NCBI RefSeq assembly: GCF_035222485.1
Contig: NC_085920.1
Coordinates: 7,302,001-7,366,000, forward strand
DNA: 64,000 nucleotides
Direction: 5' to 3'
Origin: Podospora pseudoanserina
Lineage: Eukaryota; Ascomycota; Sordariomycetes; Sordariales; Podosporaceae
Shown here: in pieces, positions 21,817 to 32,957 of the stretch
Position numbering within the stretch: position 1 is the stretch's first letter
Layout of the letters: each line of letters begins with the position of its first letter
The notes under the pieces: generated by a model
The model's input: only the letters and a program-made list of their open reading frames with translations
Databases searched by the model: none
Told to the model about the DNA's origin: nothing
Translations under genes and position numbers: made by a program

Positions 21817-22666
21817 TTAGGCCTCCTTGTCCTTATTGTGGTAGTTGACCTTGTCGTTCCAGCTGCGAGGATGTCATGTTAGCATTACAGGCTTAACTTG
21901 GATGCCGTCATTGTTTATGGGTATACATACAACAGGGTCTAGAGGTATATGTTAGTAAATCTGGTCTGGAGAAAAAGGGGGGTCAAAGGGGGGGGGGGTA
22001 AAGCATACCTTGTCACCATCGCCCCACTGGTAGTTGCGGGTGCGGATGTTCTGGTAGGGGTACTCGACACGCTCCTCAAGAGGGGGCATGTGAGACCAGT
22101 GCTCCCAATGCTCGTTCCAGAGGTTGTAAGCGTTGAGGGAAGCGAGGATGAGGGCGGGAGGGACGGTGCTGCGGGCGGTTGTGTGGTTAGCTTGGTGGTA
22201 CGTCATGGCTGTTGTTTTGTTTCTCCTGATATTGTGATTTCATGCGTCCCCCGATCTCCAAGCCCCCCAACCATGGCTCGCTCTGATTCCTCCTCGTCTT
22301 CCAGTTCGTTTCCACCAATTGTTTCTGATATCTGGGAGCTGTTCCAACACCCTGAGGGCGACATGAAAACCACGCATTCGGCAGTGACAATAGAGGGGCT
22401 TCGGGAGAGTCATACTAGAGGGAGATCTTGCGCCAGAGCTCTGTTGAAACCTTGTTAGCTATCTCGGACCACCAATTGAGTTCCCGGGGGGTAGCCGAGG
22501 TATCGCAGGAGGTACACTCACCAGTGGTGCCCTTGGCGTGCTCCTTGACGTGACGGCGCTCACGGACGAAGGCGTTCTCGCCGGCGTGCTCGGTGCTGGC
22601 AAGGCGGCGCTGGGCCTGGGTGCGCAGCTGGGCGGCGAACCGCATAACCTGGCGCTGGGCAATCAT
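21817..22666 (-). CDS. COX13: Cytochrome c oxidase subunit VIa
   Basis: Five exons on the minus strand: 22666-22522, 22440-22416, 22168-22009, 21938-21931 and 21862-21817, joining to 127 residues. Exon 4 is an 8-nt microexon (ACCCTGTT) supplying Thr-Leu and two bases of Phe, so the conserved GDGDKTLFWNDKVNYHNK is restored only when it is included. Other family marks are STEHAGENAFVRERR (matrix-side start of the mature protein after an Arg/Gln-rich presequence, MIAQRQVMRFAAQLRTQAQR), ELWRKISLY, the membrane segment TVPPALILASLNAYNLW and EHWEHWSHMPPLEERVEYPY. The protein is a nuclear-encoded subunit of respiratory complex IV in the inner mitochondrial membrane. Introns are 81, 247, 70 and 68 nt. 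COX13 beside APN2 is the standard left flank of MAT in this group. Confidence 0.95.
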
Positions 22667-23328
22667 GGTGAGTGGCTGGTGGGTTGGGTGCCGTTCAACG
22701 AAGGGGGGGTTCGTGGTGGTTTTGTCAAAGATGAAGCAATTGACTGACCCGCTTCTCGTTGCTGTTGGCCTGGGGTGAGGTCACAGTCCAATCAGCTCAT
22801 TTTCGGCTGCTCCTCGGGTTTGTGGCGGTGGTCCGTGCCTCCCGGAGCTCTCTCTCGCTGGGTGCCAAGACCGGTGACATAATTTCCACTTTGACATCTG
22901 AAAGCAGATCATGTGACCTCGCGCGTCCCTGGCGGGAAGAGCGCCCGTCGCCACGCCACACCACGCCACGCCACGCTAGCCACGCTAGCCAATGACTTTT
23001 GGGTGGCAGACCATCTTGAACAGGTGAGAGTTGACAATTTCAGATACAAAGAGAGATGGGATGAACAGGTATCTTATCAATTAAAATTGCCTGTAAATCT
23101 CTCCATAGTGAAGGGAAAGCCTCTACCACCGCAGTCGTACCCGCCCCCGAACTTCCTCTTTTGCTTCGCCTTATTCAAGTTCGCCCCATCGACCGGTGAA
23201 TGCAACATCTCTGATTCCCCCACTGGGTTGTATCTCTGGCGCCCGTTCTCTCCGGCTCAAGTTCCCAGTCGTTACACCAAATAACCTAGATCTTGGCGTT
23301 GGTGCATGCCAATCATCTGAGTGTCGAG
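22667..23328. promoter_or_regulatory. Divergent COX13/APN2 promoter region
   Basis: Intergenic space of 662 bp between start codons on opposite strands. It includes a CACGCCAC/CACGCTAGC short-repeat patch at about 22950-22990. Regulatory role is inferred from position only; frames inside it are not protein-like. Confidence 0.5.
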
Positions 23329-25620
23329 ATGCCACTTCGAATCACATCATGGAATGGTAAGCTACCGTCTCTCCAGTTCCACCAGTTTCTGGTTCGGTCT
23401 AACATCATATACATAGTCAATGGCATCAGGTTTGCACCCGCCTAGTTGAGCCTGCGTGTGGAGATCGCTTGTCTGACCAGCTCCAGAAATCCATTCGGGT
23501 ATGAGCCATGGCGCGCAAACCGCACCTATCAGGTAGGAGCTGTGGTGCTGCTCTGGCAGAGGTTCAAAGAAACTGACGGACTGTAGGCAATGTTCGACAC
23601 GCTGGAGGCAGACATTGTTGTCATGCAAGAGGCCAAGATCCAGCGCAAGGACCTGCAGGATGACATGGTCTTGATTCCGGGATGGGATGTCTACTTCAGC
23701 CTCCCCAAGCATAAGAAGGGTATTTCTTCCCTTCTTTATGTCCTGTTTTGGCTTGGTTTCTGAATCTCTCTCAGGCTATTCTGGAGTTGCCATTTACACT
23801 CGTTCTTCCAAGTGCGCTCCCATCCGCGCCGAGGAAGGCATCACCGGCATCCTCTGCCCACCAAACTCCTCCACAACTTTCAGAGACCTTCCAAAAGACC
23901 AACAGATCGGAGGTTATCCGAAACCAGGACAGCTTTCCGGCGAAGTTGACGAAGCCACACTTGACTCTGAGGGCCGCTGTGTCATCCTCGAGTTTCCAGC
24001 TTTTGTTCTCGTAGGAGTCTACAGCCCAGCAACCCGAGACGAATCACGAGACGAGTTCCGCCATGCTTTCACTGAAGCCATGGACGTCAGAGTACGCAAT
24101 CTAGTCGCGATGGGAAAGGAGGTGGTTCTTACCGGTGATCTCAACATCATTCGCTCAGAATTGGACACGGCCGGTCTGGTCGAACAATTACGAAAGGAAG
24201 AAGTGAGTCTTGATGACTTCTTCTCCAGTCCGTCCCGCCGCTTTCTCAACCAAATAGTATGTGGGGGACGTGTGGTTGGGACAAGAGACGAGGGCCGTGA
24301 GGAAGCTGTTCTATGGGACCTCTGCAGGGAATTCCATCCCACCCGTACTGGAATGTACACTTGCTGGGATACTCGGAAAAATTGCAGGCCAGGAAACTTT
24401 GGGAGCCGGATTGATTACGTTCTCTGCAGCTCTGGAATCAAGGACTGGTTCATCGACGCCAACATCCAGGAGGGTCTTCTCGGTTCTGACCACTGCCCAG
24501 TCTATGCCACCATGGGCGATACTGTCAATCACAACGGCACGACGGTTCCCATTACCGATGTCATGAACCCCACGGGCATGTTCGAGGACGGCGAACGGCA
24601 ACGAGAGTGGACCATCAAAGATGCCCTCCCAACTTCGGCAAAGCTGATACCAGAATTTAGCAACCGACGGAGCATCAAGGACATGTTCTTCAAGAAGCCT
24701 AGAGCGACGATCAAGCCAACGACAGCAACAGCCATGCCTGGCAGTCAAGACCCACCTCCTCTCACCATTACCATCTCTACGGGCCCTGAGAAAGACTCCT
24801 GGGCCCAGGGCGATCTGGCCTCCTCACAGCCATCGAGTCAAGTCACAGCACCCCCAAGCTCGGGCAGCACACTTGTGGCCTCTCCACAAAAGCCACCAGC
24901 GAAACGCCCAGCAGTCGCTTCACCTGCTAAAAGACCACAGAAGAAGGGAAAGGTCACACTTGCGAAAGAGCCGTCCAAGACTGGTGCGAGTGCCTCCCAG
25001 GGCACGCTGAAAAGCTTCTTCAAGCCCAAGACACCCGTTCCCAGCCCAAGCCAGGAGCCAACTGGCACGGACAACACAGCCTCGGCCACAGCAGACATTT
25101 CTACTGCTTCAGAGTTGCTACCAGCAGAATTACCCCCTGAAATCCCAAGCTCCAACCAATCTTCGAAAGGGAGCGCCGAAAGCTCTGCCAAGGAAACGCC
25201 CCTGACGACCGGCCCAACTGACGACAAGGTCTTTGATCCTATTGAGAACAAAGCCTCCTGGTCTAAGCTCCTTGGCAAGCGCGTCGTCCCAAAGTGTGAG
25301 CATGGCGAGGATTGCGTATCGAGGATAACGAAGAAGCCGGGGGTCAATTGTGGTGTGTTCTTCCCCCTCATCCCTTCTCTGCCCACTGCTTGTTCGTTTG
25401 TCTCTGATGTCTAAACTTTGCCCCCGTCATCGTCTATCATGTCTTTTCTGTGATGAAGCTGACCACGATGTTTGCCGCAACAGGCCGGTCCTTCTTCATG
25501 TGCGCCCGTCCCACGGGTCCGTCTGGCAAGAAGGAGGACGGGACGACGGAATTCTGCTGCAAGACCTTCATCTGGAGCAGCGAGTGGAAGCCTAGCTCTT
25601 CGGCGTCGTTGTCTGGCTAG
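23329..25620 (+). CDS. APN2: AP endonuclease 2 (ExoIII family)
   Basis: Six exons (23329-23356, 23417-23429, 23487-23532, 23587-23719, 23775-25352, 25484-25620) give 644 residues. Exons 1-4 are tiny but join in frame to MPLRITSWNVNGIRNPFGYE and DIVVMQEAKIQRKDLQ, the metal and DNA sites of the ExoIII fold. Exon 5 carries VLTGDLNI (Asp/Asn metal ligands) and GSDHCPVYA (catalytic Asp-His). QGTLKSFF at about residue 482 is a PCNA-interacting PIP box. The C-terminus holds a GRF zinc finger from about residue 580: CEHGEDC, CGRSFFMCARP, FCCKTFIWS. Apn2 cleaves abasic sites and cleans 3' blocks in the nucleus. The gene is the conserved left neighbour of MAT. A stop at 25618-25620 follows a short Ser-rich tail. 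Confidence 0.95.
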
Positions 25621-27519
25621 TGGTCTCAGAACAGTGGTGTTGACCTGCATTTTGCTACTCGACGGCTATTTGGGGATTTTGGAACGGGGAGTTTGGGCGT
25701 TGAATGATAGGAAAAAGGATGATGGGGATAATACATATTAGCATGTGGCATGGCATCTACCATGATCTGGCTATCTTTTGCGTCACGAGCACGTTGCTTT
25801 GGCTTGGGGAAGAAGACAGGCAGTGGGAAGAGAGGAGGAGTTGGCAGACTGAAGGGAAATGCCAAAGAGGCAGTTGGCCTAGAACAAGGGTAATCGAGCT
25901 ACTTGCTTGATCCAGACGGTATCAGGCGCTGTCCATTTTGCCCGTCTAGCTTAGCCCCAATGACAACTCTTGGTTTGTGCATGCTCGGGTTTTCCGACAT
26001 TGGATATGGCCTGCGAGGAAACGGCAGTTTGACAATGAAGAGTCAGTGTGAGGAGAATAGTTGTTTTCTGTGGTGATGATCTGTTCCGAAGTTTTTTGTG
26101 GGGGGGGTGGGGGGGGGTGGGATGCAGTGGCTTGATGGCCTCGTTGAGTCTTGATATTTTGTACCACCACCCATCTGGGATCAGGGGTTAGCTTCTTCGT
26201 CTATCACTGGCAACACCCACCAAGGTGGAAAAAAAAAGTGACGACTTCATGTGGCTCACATCAATCACCCGAAGCTCTGCAGAAAATGATATCTCGGGCG
26301 TAGATCAATATGATGATGAACTACATGGGGAAAATTATGATCTTGAACTATTTTCTTAGTCGTGGTGGTTGCCCTCACTGTTGACAAACCCGGTGGTTGG
26401 ATTTTGGGAAGAGAAGTTGCCTCTGAGGCTCAAGTCGTGTGATTTATCTCTGGGTGGTCTCAGGATGGACTGGGGGATCTTGTGTTGATGATGGGCTTCA
26501 CTCCGCCGCCGTCACTTCGGTCTCTGGGCTCTTCTCTGCTTCGTCATGCCCTCATTGGTGTCTCCATGCGGTAGTGGTAAACTCTAACTGTCGAGGACAT
26601 GGCAAGACAAAACAAATCATTCCCAACCACCAAATGATCTCGACGGCTGACTTCGTGATGATCATCTCTCAATGATGACAAAGACTTTCTCGAGAACAAT
26701 CACCTCTTCACATCAAGACAAGCGGTTCAAGATCACAAGCACGAGGAACCATCAGAAATCTGGGTATGCACTTGATTGTTGTACAGACAAAAGAAACTAG
26801 TTGCGAGCTTTGAACAGAACGTCTTCTTTGAACCCCTTGAGCCAGGTCATTCCGTTCGTCAAACTCATCCATCCATGTGCCCCAACCTCCACCAGTGATG
26901 ACCGTCAACACGATCCTCCTTGAGATTATGTACCACTGAGAAAAGAGAATGAAAACAAATAGAAAATAAGTAAAATGAAAGAAACAGCCCACCGTCCCAA
27001 CACCCAACTCCCCGCTCCGCCCCAACATTGTAAAATGATATCCATCCGCCAAACTCCTGTTATCCATGCCCAAATCCCAAATCCGAACCATGAAGAAAAT
27101 AGAAGTATGAGAAGGGGTATCATCCTCCAAGAACCAAACCTCTTCGCTTGAGAACATCGCCGGCGGTGAAAATGGCAGGGATCGCAGGATATGCTGATGT
27201 GTTGATATGAAACAAGTCATTCAGAGAAAAAGCCGTGCAAATGTCGTCATAATTCCATGTTGTTGTACCAGGAAGCAGATTCTTCGTCAGGTAATCGAGT
27301 ATGTTGTGTTACAAACTGTGTCGCATCCGGTGAAAGCTTTGAAGCTAGAAGAGAGGTCAGCAACCGTGTGTAGAAAGAGAGAGAGGTGATACGACTTACC
27401 ATTCTGAACCAACGTCTGGTGCATAGGTCATCGCCCATTGGGCGGCAAATCTTGTGCGAAAGGTTGCAGTGACTGAATAGGGTCAAAAGCTGGTGTTCCG
27501 AAAGAGGCGGCGGAAGTGA
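25621..27519. other. MAT left flank, gene-free
   Basis: About 1.9 kb between the stop codons of APN2 (plus) and MAT1-2-1 (minus). It contains the 3' UTRs of both genes, a G-run patch near 26099-26120, a candidate minus-strand intron at 27345-27399 and probably the left border of the idiomorph, which cannot be placed without a MAT1-1 sequence. A 170-codon minus-strand ATG frame at 26708-27220 lacks any recognisable feature. Confidence 0.5.
27345..27399 (-). other. Candidate 55-nt intron downstream of MAT1-2-1 stop
   Basis: On the minus strand the segment starts GTAAGTCG, contains TTGCTGACC as branch site and ends TTCTAG, with a pyrimidine-rich middle; its length matches the other introns in the window. 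The donor lies about 120 nt beyond the MAT1-2-1 stop codon. Splicing does not extend any long reading frame, so it is either a 3' UTR intron or part of an unrecognised transcript. Confidence 0.45.
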
Positions 27520-28830
27520 TCAGAATTGACCGAAGATTTGGGCCAAATCCTCCTCCGTTCCAGTGATCCAATCGAAGGCACTATTGTCAGGCATCGTGGA
27601 AGAGGGAGTACCGACAAAGTCATCCTGGGATTCAGACTCTGGAGTAAGAGCACAGTCGACTCCATTGTTTCCAGTGTGTCCATTCAGAACAGCGCGGAAG
27701 TCATGAAGAGGAGACCAGCCTTCGCGTGTCATGGGAGGCAGGAAGTTCGCCACATCGGGCATGAGCTCGGTAATCTGACCAGAGAAGACATGGGGAGGGT
27801 CGATGAGATGGCTGACATCGTTGTCCTTGGTGATCTCCTGGTTAGGGGCAACACTGATGTCAGGAAGGGGCTGCTGCTGCTCCATGGTGGTGACAATAGG
27901 ATTGCCTACGATAGGGGCACCCGAGTTCTCCCCGATCGGGGAAGCATTGGCGACTTCCTGTGCTCGGTTACGGCGGGGAGCGCGGCGGCGGATCTCAGAA
28001 GATCGACGAGGCACATAGCGATAATGAGGGTGAGCCGACATCAGTTTCGCCTTGATCTCAGTCGCACGTCTCTGGTACTCGGCGCGAACCTCGGGGGACT
28101 CTTTCTTCCACATGCCACCGGTCATGACGGCTGCATGATGTTAGCAGATGAATCATTCACAAGGACAACAAGCAGTAACTTACAAATGTCATTGTTGGGG
28201 ATGCCAGGGTTAGCCGCCTTAAGCGCAGCCTGCTGATCCTTGCGGTAAAGAATGTAGGCGTTAGGGGGGCGGGGAATCTTGGCCTCGGCAGTGGCCTGAA
28301 CATGCCTCTTTTTGGGATCCCAAACGGTGGTGCTACCGACTATGGTGATGTTCGACTCCATAAGCCTGCGAGGGCCGAGGATAACAACCTGACCATTGTC
28401 GGCATCGCGGGCATACATGGCATCAGCGCCACCCAAGTACGACCTTCAAGAACTGTTAGTCGATGGAGAACAAAAATGAGAATAGAACTTACTTCATTGT
28501 ATTTAGAACGCCCTTCTTGGTGTGGTCGGGCATGATGCTGAACATCTGAGCGTCAAGGACGATAACCTTGAGTGTGTTCCAGTGACCGAGCTGGATCGAG
28601 AAGTGATTCCAGTACTTGGCGGTGAGAACCTCGGTCAAGCCGGGGTTCGCATCCTCGGGGAGCGACTCCAGGGACGCAAAGTCGAACTGGAATGCACGAT
28701 TGCCATAACCGAAACTGCCACATTGCTGCTGAACGGTCCTGTCGATGGCCGGGACAGCGGGGCGAGGGGCGGCACTGATGGTAGAACCCTGGGGCGTCAA
28801 TGAGAAGGCTTCAAAATTGAAGGCAGCCAT
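27520..28830 (-). CDS. MAT1-2-1: MAT1-2-1 HMG-box mating-type protein (FPR1/mat a-1 type)
   Basis: Three exons on the minus strand, 28830-28493, 28443-28184 and 28130-27520, giving 402 residues. Introns are 49 nt (CTAAC branch) and 53 nt (GTAAGT, GCTAAC, CAG); the second interrupts a Ser codon in NNDISVMTGG, the intron position conserved in ascomycete MAT HMG boxes. The HMG box spans about residues 168-245: KIPRPPNAYILYRKDQQ through PNNDISVMTGGMWKKESPEV to AEYQRRATEIKAKLMSAHP and HYRYVPRRSSEIRRR with a basic tail. The N-terminal part (ANPGLTEVLTAKYWNHFSIQ) is typical of Sordariales FPR1/mat a-1. The protein is a sequence-specific DNA-binding regulator of mating identity, pheromone and receptor genes and post-fertilisation nuclear recognition. 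It sits between APN2 and SLA2 and no MAT1-1 gene is present, so the window carries the MAT1-2 idiomorph. Confidence 0.97.
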
Positions 28831-31696
28831 TTTGACGATAGTCGAAGGGTTGGTGGTGAAGTTGAAGTGGTGACAAAGGGAAGTCGAAGAAAACGGTGAA
28901 GAGGTGAGACAGAGCTCTGGAAGAGAGGTGGAAGAGTTGTGAGAAGAAGAGAAGACTGCTGCTGCAATTGTAGAAGGAAAAAAGTCGCTTGGGTTAAGAG
29001 ACTTCTTGGGTTGGTGGATGGTCTCGGATGCTGAGATTGAAGGAGAAAGACAGGCTTCCGAAAATGGTGGCAGCTTGGTGGGAAGCGGAGGGATGGCTCT
29101 GAAAGGATGGAATTTATGGAGGGGCCTGAGTGCAAGCTATTTTGCATGGGCAAGTGCAGAAAGGCGGGGCGGACCAATCCCGTCAGTGTATTTCTTTGTT
29201 ATTCACCTTCACACAATAAATATCCCTTATTCACCCTCGGCCACAATAAGGCACCTGCCCAAAGCTCACCTATCCCAACCACCTCAGTTTTGAGCGTCTC
29301 GGCCCGAACATTGCCTCAGGCTCTTGCTACGACATCATCTACACCTAGAGAGCAGGTTCATCTGCGCCCTTCTACTGGATACTGAAAGCTGCCAGCATTG
29401 GTCCACACAGTTAAGGCAATAAGGGGTCGAGGATCGTGAGCACTGACCGCTTTCTTTTGGAAACCATGCGACTTAGAAGCTATGTTTCGCAAGTTTGAGC
29501 AAATGCATGGGGTATGTCTTCGAGGGGAGCGAATCCCTGGAAGAAAACACACCCGCATAACAATGGATCCCCTGTATTGGGGTACTCGAGTCTGGCATAT
29601 AACCCATGGCTCTTATTCTTGAGCAGGAGGTAACATTACTCTAGTAACCCAGCACTGCATCTGTATTTCTACTGTCTTCAAATAAAGCTTGATTAAGCTG
29701 TTTAGCTCAACTAATCTGAACCCCTCGACGGTCTGCATGAACGTTTCTAGAAGCCCCTTGACAAAGACAAATGCTAATCTCGACAGAGCGAGCTTTGAGG
29801 AGAGATACTTTATATCATAGCTATCTTCCTTGGTTTATGTTATAGACAGTCTGTTATTGATATCAAGTCAAGTCACTCCAATCCGGGAGGACAAATTCTT
29901 GCTGTAAATTCAACAATGGCGTTTCATAAGCGGACAGGAGGATCCAACAGAAATGGAGAGAACGGTAGAACTCTGCAAATTTGATGGATTAGGTAGCTCA
30001 CAAAGCAGAATCGCGCAAATGTGAAGGGCCAACTAACAAACGATATCTCAAGACGAAAAGCAGCTTTACTAAGACTAGGAAACATATAGCGGATTGCGCC
30101 TCCAATGGATTTTGTGATAGGCTCAAAGCTTAAGTGCCAAGTGCTCGTTCCACCATGAACCCGTTTTTTCCCAAAGAGTAGTCATGATTGCCAAGGCAGA
30201 ATCGTCTTAAAATGGCTAGTGACTCAGTATAGATATGAGATACTCTCGAAGCTTTTCCTGGACACTTTGATGTGAGTTCTCTCTACAGGTTGGCAATGAT
30301 ATCAAAAACACGAAGTAGATCCAATGCCACTTCAGATCAATCCAAGCTTCGCTAGTCATTTTATAGAAATTGCCTAGGTAAACATTCAAGTCTCCGCCGT
30401 CGTAATTCTCGTAGAAACAGGTGAACTATCTATCAATTCTCATCATCACAATAATCGCCATGGCACTCTCGGGACTGTCCAAGAACTGCACTGAATTTAT
30501 TTCGCAAATCAATTTCCATGTGACTCAAACCTGTTGAATCTCTCAATCAAGAAAGTGGATGCAAAAGCAAAGTACCAAGAGTAAATTTGACCCTTGGCTC
30601 TGACAGTAGTGGAACTTGACATATTGTTTTCTCAAACCAAAAACTAACTACTTGTTCATGCTTGCTTATTGGGTTTAATATTACTACAACTTGAGCTTAC
30701 CGCGAGGTACCTAGTAAGCAACAGACAAGGGTAACCAAAAATCTTCAAAATAAGACAGCATAATAATAGACGGTGAGGAAATAAGAAGAGAGACATAGAT
30801 ATTTAACTATTCTTGCCATTAGTCAAACATCGTTGTCAATATTCAGAGACTGAGCATCAATCTTAATACATTCAGTCACTGCATAATTTATCATCCATGA
30901 TAGAGATACTCAAGACTACAGACAAAGATGCGTTGACTTCAAGACAAGATGTACTACTCAAAGCATTTGTTGATTTAATGAAGACTCTCGAGGATTGTTG
31001 ATCTAAGAGAGATCGTATGCGCCAAGATTCTCCTCTTAAACCGAGATTACCTGTAGCCGCTGAAAAGATAAAGAGAGGGAGGCGCGGTCGATGCAAACAA
31101 CTGCATGAAACATTTTGTTCTACCGACGCCCGTTATTCATGACTTTCAGTTACCCGATCTGGGGAGTGCCAGATCTCCCGTGGGCGTAGATCTGGACCGA
31201 GGCCGGGATATTAGCAACAAAGAACACTACGATAGAGACACAGGACCACGGGATAGCTGTGGACAAGGAAAAGGGGAGACTTATGGTTTTTTTTTTGTTT
31301 CATTGACGAATGAAATCGTCGAATTGGTATTTGAATTTGCTTTTGATTTCTTTCATATAAAGCTGCGAGCAGAGAGGGTCAACTACATCATCTTCCGGGG
31401 CTGCCGAGCATCATCACGGCAACGAGTGTTTGTTCTCGACAACCTCAATCTCATGTACATTAATTAGTGTCTCCTTCCCCCTTCCTCCTCTAGATAAACC
31501 CATCAAACTTTGGCTCCGATCAAAACAAAAAACCAAAAAAAAACCCTATTTCTCACATAACCGTTGCCAAGTGTGACATGTCGTCGATTTAAGGCTCAAT
31601 GATCTGCCGCTAATGCAGGTAACCATCGGCCAAGCCCTTCAGCCGCAAAAAAAAAAGCCCAGGGTGTGGTCCTCTGGCAAAGCCATATTTTTGGTG

Positions 31697-31762
31697 TAAC
31701 GGTTGGTACGTGCGCACCGAACTGTTTGGTAACGGTTGGTACGTGCTCACCAAACTGTTTTT
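31697..31762. repeat. 33-bp tandem duplication
   Basis: Two adjacent 33-bp copies, each starting TAACGGTTGGTACGTGC and containing CACC(G/A)AACTGTTT, differ at only a few positions. The repeat lies close to where the AT-rich block gives way to SLA2-side sequence. Confidence 0.85.
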
Positions 31763-31857
31763 GGGGTTTGATGATTTGGGGGGGCCCTCGAAATCAAATG
31801 TCACAAGGCAGATAGATGACTAGGAAGTGCGGGCATGGCATAAGTGAATCCGACGGC

Positions 31858-31880
31858 AAAAAAAAAAAAAAAAAAAAAAA
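31858..31880. repeat. 23-nt poly(A) run
   Basis: An uninterrupted A run in gene-free DNA on the SLA2 side of the mating-type region. No target-site duplication or body of a retroposed element was seen next to it. Confidence 0.8.
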
Positions 31881-32957
31881 TGTGTGGGAGAGATGTTCCC
31901 AATTGCAGGTGACAAGACATGCCAGCTCCAGCGTTTTGCTTTCAATCCCTCGCTGCATTCCTTCAACATGGGAACCAACCAACTTGAGCTGGCTGCACCA
32001 AAGGGGAAGGTGAGGGTCTAGGTGGGTTCTGTTTGTTCACGCTGTGATGGGTGGGGGGGGCCAACTGGTGATGAGGTCAAAAAGCAGGTGGCTGGGGAGA
32101 GTATTCACCTGGCTTCCATCGCAAGAGCAAAAGTGAGGAAGGAACGAAATAGGCAGAATGGTAATGACCTCAGCTTGCCCAATGTGGGCCATCAAGGTTC
32201 ACAGGTGGCGAACCAGACGCGACGGCGTCAAGCAGCGACCTCATCTGCTCACGGTGGGTCACCAGCAAACTTTTGCTCTGGTCGACCAGGTCCCTGAGCC
32301 CCTACATGAATGGCGAGGTCCTGACGTGCGAGGCCAAAGAGCGAGCGAGTCCTGATCCTCCAGTGACGAGCCCGAAGCCACCATATCGAGTTCCTTCGAG
32401 CAACCCTCACTGCTTTTGGGGCCATCGCAAGTCAGGGCGTCAGACAGCCTGCTCCAAAACTCGATCATCACCTCCCCTTCAACCCCAAAACAGGACCACT
32501 CACAAACAGAAACCAAACATCCCATGTGGCAGACCATCTTCAGCCCAGGTCACAAAGAAACATCCAATCTCACATGTCTCACTGCAGACGCCCACGTTCA
32601 TCCAACAAGACATCCGACCAGTCAAGTCATGAAGAAGCAAAAATAACAGTCTCTTACAATTTGTCTTTCTCTCCAAATACATACATACATCCGAAGGCAA
32701 GTTTCCCCGAGAAAACCACCACCTACCCACCAGACAGCAGCATCATACAACCAAACAATTACCAAACAATTATCACAAAAAAAAAGAAAAGAAAAAAAAT
32801 CAATAAAAAAAAACCAGCTTTCATTCTTTTACCCCTCCCTACCCTGATCTGCCTGCTGCCAAAGAGGGAGAGTGTGTGTGTGTGCTTCGAAACAAAAAGA
32901 ATACAAAAATGTGACAGCCACCTCCGCTCAAAACTCTCGGCCCCTTATTCCTTCACC

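Larger units (their letters stand above)
28831..32957. other. MAT right flank: promoter, AT-rich ORF-poor block, SLA2 3' flank
   Basis: About 4.1 kb with no supported gene. 28831-29560 is the MAT1-2-1 promoter side. 29560-31100 is clearly more AT-rich than the rest and nearly lacks open frames: no frame of 60 or more codons occurs between about 29560 and 30870. An ATG frame of 120 codons at 31105-31467 has no recognised features. A 33-bp tandem duplication lies at 31697-31762 and a 23-nt A-run at 31858-31880. 31900-32957 returns to normal composition and adjoins the SLA2 stop. The idiomorph border probably falls between 31 and 32.9 kb, by composition only. Confidence 0.5.

Noticed and set aside
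26708-27220. 170-codon ATG frame on the minus strand downstream of MAT1-2-1
   Set aside because: No recognisable domain, mixed aromatic-rich low-quality composition and no splice partner. It could be transcribed as 3' flank, but coding is not supported.
31105-31467. 120-codon ATG frame on the plus strand near the SLA2 side
   Set aside because: No known motif, contains homopolymer-derived Phe runs and sits in an AT-rich gene-free block. Kept only as a possibility for transcript checking.
31858-31880. Poly(A) tail of a retroposed element
   Set aside because: No flanking target-site duplication, internal promoter or recognisable element body was seen next to the A run.
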